Part shown: one piece after another, positions 60,402 to 64,000 of the stretch
How positions within the stretch are numbered: the first letter of the stretch is position 1
Layout: every line of letters starts with the position of its first letter
Origin: Xanthobacter sp. NM-25
Lineage (GTDB): Bacteria > Pseudomonadota > Alphaproteobacteria > Rhizobiales > Xanthobacteraceae
Reading direction: 5' to 3'
Length of the DNA: 64,000 bases
Assembly: GCF_022138605.1 (NCBI RefSeq)
Contig: NZ_JACBFS010000001.1
Span: 248,001-312,000, forward strand
Program-made: the position numbers and the translations under genes
Notes under the pieces: generated by a model
Told to the model about the DNA's origin: nothing
The model's input: only the letters and a program-made list of their open reading frames with translations
Database searches by the model: none

Positions 60402-61169
60402 TCAGGCGTCGGTCTCCTCGCCCCGCGGGGTTTCCACCTCACCCGTGTGCTGCAGCCACAGCATCACCAGCCAGCACAGGCAGGCCCACGCCGCGCCCAG
60501 CATCCAGCCGCCGAGCACGTCGGTGGGCCAATGCACGCCCAGATAGATGCGGCTGACGCCGACGATCACCGTCAGGGTGGCGGCCACCGCCAGCAGGAAC
60601 ACCTTGACCCGGGTTCGCGCCTGGGTGCGCGCCAGCAGCGCGCCGAGAGTGAGATAGACCACGGCGGAGAGCATGGCGTGGCCGCTGGGGAAGCTCTGGG
60701 TGTAGACCGCCACCCCGTGCGGCACCAGATCCGGCCGCGGCCGATCGAAGCCCCACTTCATCACCTGCGACAGCGCCGTTCCACCGGCCACCGACACCGC
60801 CACCAGCAGCGCTGCGTGGCGCTTGCCGGTCATCATCAGGAACGCCAGCACCACCAAAGTGAGGAGGGTCAGCACCCCGGTCGAGCCCAGGGCGGTGAAG
60901 TCCCGCATCATCTCTTCGAACCAGGGCGGGCCGAGGGGATCGGAAAGGTTGTTGGGATCGCGCAGCGCCAGCAGGATCGAGCGATCGAGGCTCCCCGCGT
61001 CCCCTTCCAGCACCTCGTCCGCCACCTTGACGAAGGCGTAGAGCGCGCAGGCAATGAAGCCCAGGGTCGCCAGCGTCATGCGCTCCATGTGGCTCACCGA
61101 GGCGAGCAACGGGCCGAGCACGGGGATGGATTCGAGGCGGCGGCGGCCGCGGGTGATCAGCGAAGTCAT
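60402..61169 (-). CDS. PAP2-family phosphatase
   Basis: An inner-membrane phosphatidic acid phosphatase-type enzyme of 255 residues with about six membrane segments. The three catalytic blocks are present: KWGFDRPRPD (C1), SFPSGHAMLSAVVY (C2) and SRIYLGVHWPTDVLGGW (C3). It may act on lipid phosphates or undecaprenyl pyrophosphate. ATG 61169 is chosen; an extension to 61271 does not look native. Monocistronic, convergent with dctD. Confidence 0.9.
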   Translation of the reverse strand: MTSLITRGRRRLESIPVLGPLLASVSHMERMTLATLGFIACALYAFVKVADEVLEGDAGSLDRSILLALRDPNNLSDPLGPPWFEEMMRDFTALGSTGVLTLLTLVVLAFLMMTGKRHAALLVAVSVAGGTALSQVMKWGFDRPRPDLVPHGVAVYTQSFPSGHAMLSAVVYLTLGALLARTQARTRVKVFLLAVAATLTVIVGVSRIYLGVHWPTDVLGGWMLGAAWACLCWLVMLWLQHTGEVETPRGEETDA

Positions 61170-61376
61170 GCGCCCAGGGTTGGCGCGCGCCGACGCCGCC
61201 GTCAACAGGGCCGATGCGTGCCGCCAGCCTTTGCCCCGCGCTTTTCCAGACCGATGCGGACACGGCGCCACATACCCTTAGGTCAGAAACCAAAAGGCGC
61301 GGCGCACCCTGATCGTCCACCCACCCTCGCGACGCTCGCCCTTGCGGCGTGTGCCTGCAGCTGCCATGTGGGCCCC

Positions 61377-61862
61377 ATGACCGCCCGCGCCACGCCCATC
61401 GCCCTTTATATCGACGCCGATGCCTGCCCGGTGAAAGCGGAGGCCTACAAGGTGGCCTGGCGCCACGGCATTCGCGCCCATGTCGTGGCCAACACGGCGA
61501 TCGCGGTGCCCCAGGATCCACTGATCCTTCGCGTCGTGGTGCCGAGCGGCCCCGATGCCGCTGACGATTATATCGCTGAGCGGGTCTGTCGCGGCGACGT
61601 GGTGGTGACCGCCGACGTGCCCCTGGCCGACCGCTGCGTGAAGGCCGGCGCCGATGTGATTAGCCCCACCGGTCGCCCCTTCACCCGCGATTCCATCGGC
61701 ATGGCCCTGGCCACGCGCAATCTGATGGAAGATCTGCGCGGTGCCGGACTTGCCACCAGTGGGCCGCCCCCCTTCTCCGCGCGCGACCGCTCCACATTCC
61801 TGGAGAAGCTCGATCTCGCCATCGTCCGCCTCAAGCGCGCCGGCTTCCAGACCGGCCTGTGA
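61377..61862 (+). CDS. YaiI/YqxD (UPF0178, DUF188) family protein
   Basis: A 161-residue protein with a PIN-like fold of unknown role. Family landmarks: LYIDADACPVKAEAYKVA at the N-terminus, VVANTAIAVP, VVPSGPDAADDYIAERV, VVTADVPLADRCVKAGADVISPTGRPFTRDSIG and the C-terminal RDRSTFLEKLDLAIVRL. The start at ATG 61377 is given by homology. The 207 bases between it and the PAP2 gene contain no other gene. Confidence 0.92.
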   Translation: MTARATPIALYIDADACPVKAEAYKVAWRHGIRAHVVANTAIAVPQDPLILRVVVPSGPDAADDYIAERVCRGDVVVTADVPLADRCVKAGADVISPTGRPFTRDSIGMALATRNLMEDLRGAGLATSGPPPFSARDRSTFLEKLDLAIVRLKRAGFQTGL

Positions 61863-61994
61863 GAACCAGCGACAGCGCCCCTCCGCACGCCGCTGCCCAC
61901 AGGATCTGCGCTGAGGGTTTGCCACGATGAAGCCGCATGGATAGGTTACGCGCCCACTGCCGGTACGCCGGCACTTTGTAGCCGCGGACCGCCG

Positions 61995-62825
61995 ATGACC
62001 GATATTTTTCACGAAATCCAGGAAGACCTGCGCCGCGAGCGCCTGCGCAAGCTGTGGGACCGGTTCGGGGCCCTCATCATTGCCGCGGTGGTGCTCGTCA
62101 TCGTCGCTGCGGGAGCCTGGAGCGGCTATCGCTATTGGCGCACCCAGCAGGCCATCGCCGCCGGCGCGGAATTCCAGCAGGCGGTCACCCTTGCCGATGC
62201 CGGCAAGTTCGCCGAGGCCGAAGCCGCCTTCGAGACCATCGCCAAGACCGGCCCCGAGGGCTACCGCGCCATCGCCGCCTTCCGTGCCGCCGGTGCCGCC
62301 GCCGCCCGCGACCCGGCAGCCGGCGTTGCCGCGTTCGATGCCATCGCCGCCAACCGCAGTGTGGAGCCGCTGCTGCGCGACATGGCCCAGCTGCGCGCGG
62401 GCATGATTCTGCTCGACACCGCCGATCTCGGCGAGGTGAAGAAGCGGGTGGGCGACCTGGCCGCCGGCACCGGCGCCCTGCGCAATTCCGCCCGTGAGGT
62501 TCTGGCCCTCGCCCAGCTCAAGGCCGGCGATTCCGCCGCCGCCTACAAGACCGCCACCGACATTACCGAGGATGCCGGCAGCGCGCCGGGCGTGCGCTCG
62601 CGCGCCGACCTGATCCGCCGCATCACCGCCGAGGCCGCAGCGCCCGCCGCACCTGCTACCGCGCCCGCCACTACCGGCGGCACCGCGTCCAAGGATGCTG
62701 CGCCCGAGGATGGTGCGTCGAAGGCTGCTGCACCGGCGACGGCTCCGGCCGCGCCTGCTTCACCGATGCCCGCCGCGACGACGCCCGCCGCGACGATGCC
62801 TGCCGCGCCGCCTGCGGCCCAGTAA
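61995..62825 (+). CDS. YfgM-like membrane-anchored TPR protein
   Basis: A 276-residue protein with a cytoplasmic start (MTDIFHEIQEDLRRERLRKLWDRFG), one membrane helix (about 25-45) and a periplasmic TPR-like domain (AAGAEFQQAVTLADAGKFAEAEAAFETIAK) as in YfgM/DUF2133. YfgM acts with periplasmic chaperones near the SecYEG translocon in E. coli; a similar role here is inferred. The last 60 residues are Ala/Pro/Thr-rich with PAAT repeats. It lies upstream of the lipoprotein and der on the same strand, a conserved neighbourhood. Confidence 0.85.
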   Translation: MTDIFHEIQEDLRRERLRKLWDRFGALIIAAVVLVIVAAGAWSGYRYWRTQQAIAAGAEFQQAVTLADAGKFAEAEAAFETIAKTGPEGYRAIAAFRAAGAAAARDPAAGVAAFDAIAANRSVEPLLRDMAQLRAGMILLDTADLGEVKKRVGDLAAGTGALRNSAREVLALAQLKAGDSAAAYKTATDITEDAGSAPGVRSRADLIRRITAEAAAPAAPATAPATTGGTASKDAAPEDGASKAAAPATAPAAPASPMPAATTPAATMPAAPPAAQ

Positions 62826-62837
62826 GAGAGGCCCGCC

Positions 62838-63101
62838 ATGAAGTCGTCATCCGGCCTGCTGCGACCACTGCGTCTGGCACTCGTCCTCGGTCTCGCCCTC
62901 ACCGCCACCGGCTGCGAGACCCTGGAGAAGTTCAATCCCTTCGAGGAGAAGGAAAAGCCCCTGCCCGGCGAGCGCCATGCGGTGTTCCCGACCGGGGTGC
63001 CCGGTGTCGACTATTCAACAGGCCCCGGCCAGCCCACCAACGCCAACGCCCCCATTGATCTGCCTGCCCCGTCGGCATCCGGCGCGACCTCCTCGCGCTG
63101 A
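62838..63101 (+). CDS. Small lipoprotein upstream of der
   Basis: An 87-residue lipoprotein: signal with lipobox LTATGC, then ETLEKFNPFEEKEKPLPGERHAVFP followed by GVPGVDYS and a disordered Pro/Ala/Ser tail. The NPF.EKEKPLPGER segment resembles the N-terminus of alphaproteobacterial BamB-like proteins, which are often encoded before der; the beta-propeller itself is absent. It starts 12 bases after the YfgM-like gene and ends 45 bases before der. Confidence 0.75.
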   Translation: MKSSSGLLRPLRLALVLGLALTATGCETLEKFNPFEEKEKPLPGERHAVFPTGVPGVDYSTGPGQPTNANAPIDLPAPSASGATSSR

Positions 63102-63146
63102 CCCTGTGCCGACGTCGGCGATGGCCCTGCTTTTGAGCCTCTTTCC

Positions 63147-64000
63147 ATGAGCTTTACCCTGGCCATCGTCGGCCGCCCCAATGTGGGCAAGTCCACCCTG
63201 TTCAACCGCCTCGTGGGCAAGAAGCTCGCGCTGGTGGACGATCGTCCTGGCGTCACCCGCGACCGCCGCGAAGGCGAGGCCCATCTGGGCGATCTCACCT
63301 TCCGCATCGTCGATACCGCCGGCCTGGAAGAGGCGAGCGCCGCCAGCCTCGAGGGCCGCATGCGGGCCCAGACCGAGGCGGCCATCGGCGATGCCGATGC
63401 CATCTTGTTCCTCATCGACGCCCGGGTGGGGCTCACCCCCACCGACCGGGCCTTCGCCAGCCTGGTGCGCCGCTCCGGCAAGCCCACCATCCTGGTCGCC
63501 AACAAGAGTGAGGGACGCGGTGGCGAGGCGGGTGCGATCGAGGCCTTCGCTTTGGGCCTGGGTGAGCCGGTGCCGTTCTCCGCCGAGCATGGCGAAGGCC
63601 TGTCTGACCTCTACGACGCCATCTGCGCCGCTCTGCCAGAGCAGACCAAGCTGCCGGAAGACGAGGACGAGGACGAAGAGGCGGATGCCGGCGAGGCCGA
63701 TGACGGCGCGCCCAAGCGTCCCATCAAGGTGGCGGTGCTGGGGCGGCCCAATGCCGGCAAGTCCACCCTCATCAACCGCCTGCTGGGCGAGGATCGCCTG
63801 CTCACCGGCCCGGAAGCCGGCATCACCCGCGATTCCATCGCCGTGGAGGTGACGTTCCACGGCACCCGGCTGGAGGTGTTCGACACCGCCGGCCTGCGCA
63901 AGCGCGCCCGCATCGACGACAAGCTGGAGAAGCTCTCCGCCGCCGATGCCCTGCGGGCCATGAAGTTCGCCGAGGTGGTGGTGGTGCTGATCGACGCCAC
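63147..64000 (+). CDS. der: Ribosome biogenesis GTPase Der (cut by window end)
   Basis: Double-GTPase needed for 50S ribosome assembly. The frame from ATG 63147 is open to the window end (284 codons). First G domain: LAIVGRPNVGKSTLFNRLVG (G1), DRPGVTRDRREG (G2), DTAGLEE (G3), NKSEG (G4, the NKxE form seen in alphaproteobacteria). An acidic linker (EDEDEDEEADAGEADD) precedes the second G domain: VAVLGRPNAGKSTLINRLLG, AGITRDSI, DTAGLRKRA. The rest of domain 2 and the KH-like domain lie beyond the window. Confidence 0.95.
   Translation, partial: MSFTLAIVGRPNVGKSTLFNRLVGKKLALVDDRPGVTRDRREGEAHLGDLTFRIVDTAGLEEASAASLEGRMRAQTEAAIGDADAILFLIDARVGLTPTDRAFASLVRRSGKPTILVANKSEGRGGEAGAIEAFALGLGEPVPFSAEHGEGLSDLYDAICAALPEQTKLPEDEDEDEEADAGEADDGAPKRPIKVAVLGRPNAGKSTLINRLLGEDRLLTGPEAGITRDSIAVEVTFHGTRLEVFDTAGLRKRARIDDKLEKLSAADALRAMKFAEVVVVLIDA

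Noticed and set aside
60279..61376. A long N-terminal extension of the YaiI/YqxD frame
   Set aside because: It runs antisense to the PAP2 phosphatase gene; homology begins only at ATG 61377.
1..64000. CRISPR arrays and insertion sequences
   Set aside because: I saw no regularly spaced repeat array, no cas gene, and no transposase with terminal inverted repeats.

Overview
The window is GC-rich chromosomal DNA of an alphaproteobacterium. Gene content (class II DAHP synthase, rpiA and a DUF2059 gene close to gor, dctA facing dctBD, a YfgM-like protein and a small lipoprotein before der) points to Hyphomicrobiales, probably a Xanthobacteraceae-like genus. The genus is an inference; no rRNA or ribosomal protein gene is present to test it.

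Layout. 1-12.6 kb is housekeeping: the end of an SDR gene, a branched-chain-type solute-binding protein, a DUF3616 protein, DAHP synthase, a Bcr/CflA-type exporter, glutathione reductase, a tandem-domain glycosyltransferase, DUF2059, rpiA and gph. A tRNA-Val(CAC) follows at 12.7 kb. 12.9-17.4 kb holds a membrane diguanylate cyclase, an alpha/beta-hydrolase-like protein and a GT61 glycosyltransferase. 17.6-27.2 kb is a nitrile-use locus: a divergent LysR regulator, a five-gene ABC importer, a SnoaL-like protein, cobalt-type nitrile hydratase alpha and beta, its accessory protein and an amidase. Together they would import a nitrile or amide and hydrolyse it to a carboxylate and ammonia.

27.36-41.82 kb is a 14.4 kb integrated element bounded by a 44-bp repeat of the 3' part of tRNA-Gln(CTG), with a tyrosine integrase beside the intact tRNA. 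It has a complete HK97-type head and packaging set (portal, protease, capsid, HNH, connector, TerS, TerL) but no recognisable tail, lysis or replicase gene. That is the organisation of a capsid-forming phage satellite (cf-PICI type). Its cargo is an AT-rich HD-phosphohydrolase plus YwgA-like pair behind a row of palindromes, remnants of a hicB antitoxin and a DUF4160/DUF2442 gene, and a divergent control region with an XRE repressor, two tiny membrane proteins and several uncharacterised small proteins. This element is the most interesting part of the window.

42-64 kb returns to the core chromosome: a DUF1127 protein, pbpC with a giant alpha-2-macroglobulin partner, a small GT2, an RBBP9-type hydrolase, a lipoprotein, prs, a LysR/pirin divergent pair, dctA facing dctB-dctD with a readable sigma-54 promoter and paired upstream dyads, a PAP2 phosphatase, a YaiI/YqxD protein, a YfgM-like protein, a small lipoprotein, and the start of der running off the window.
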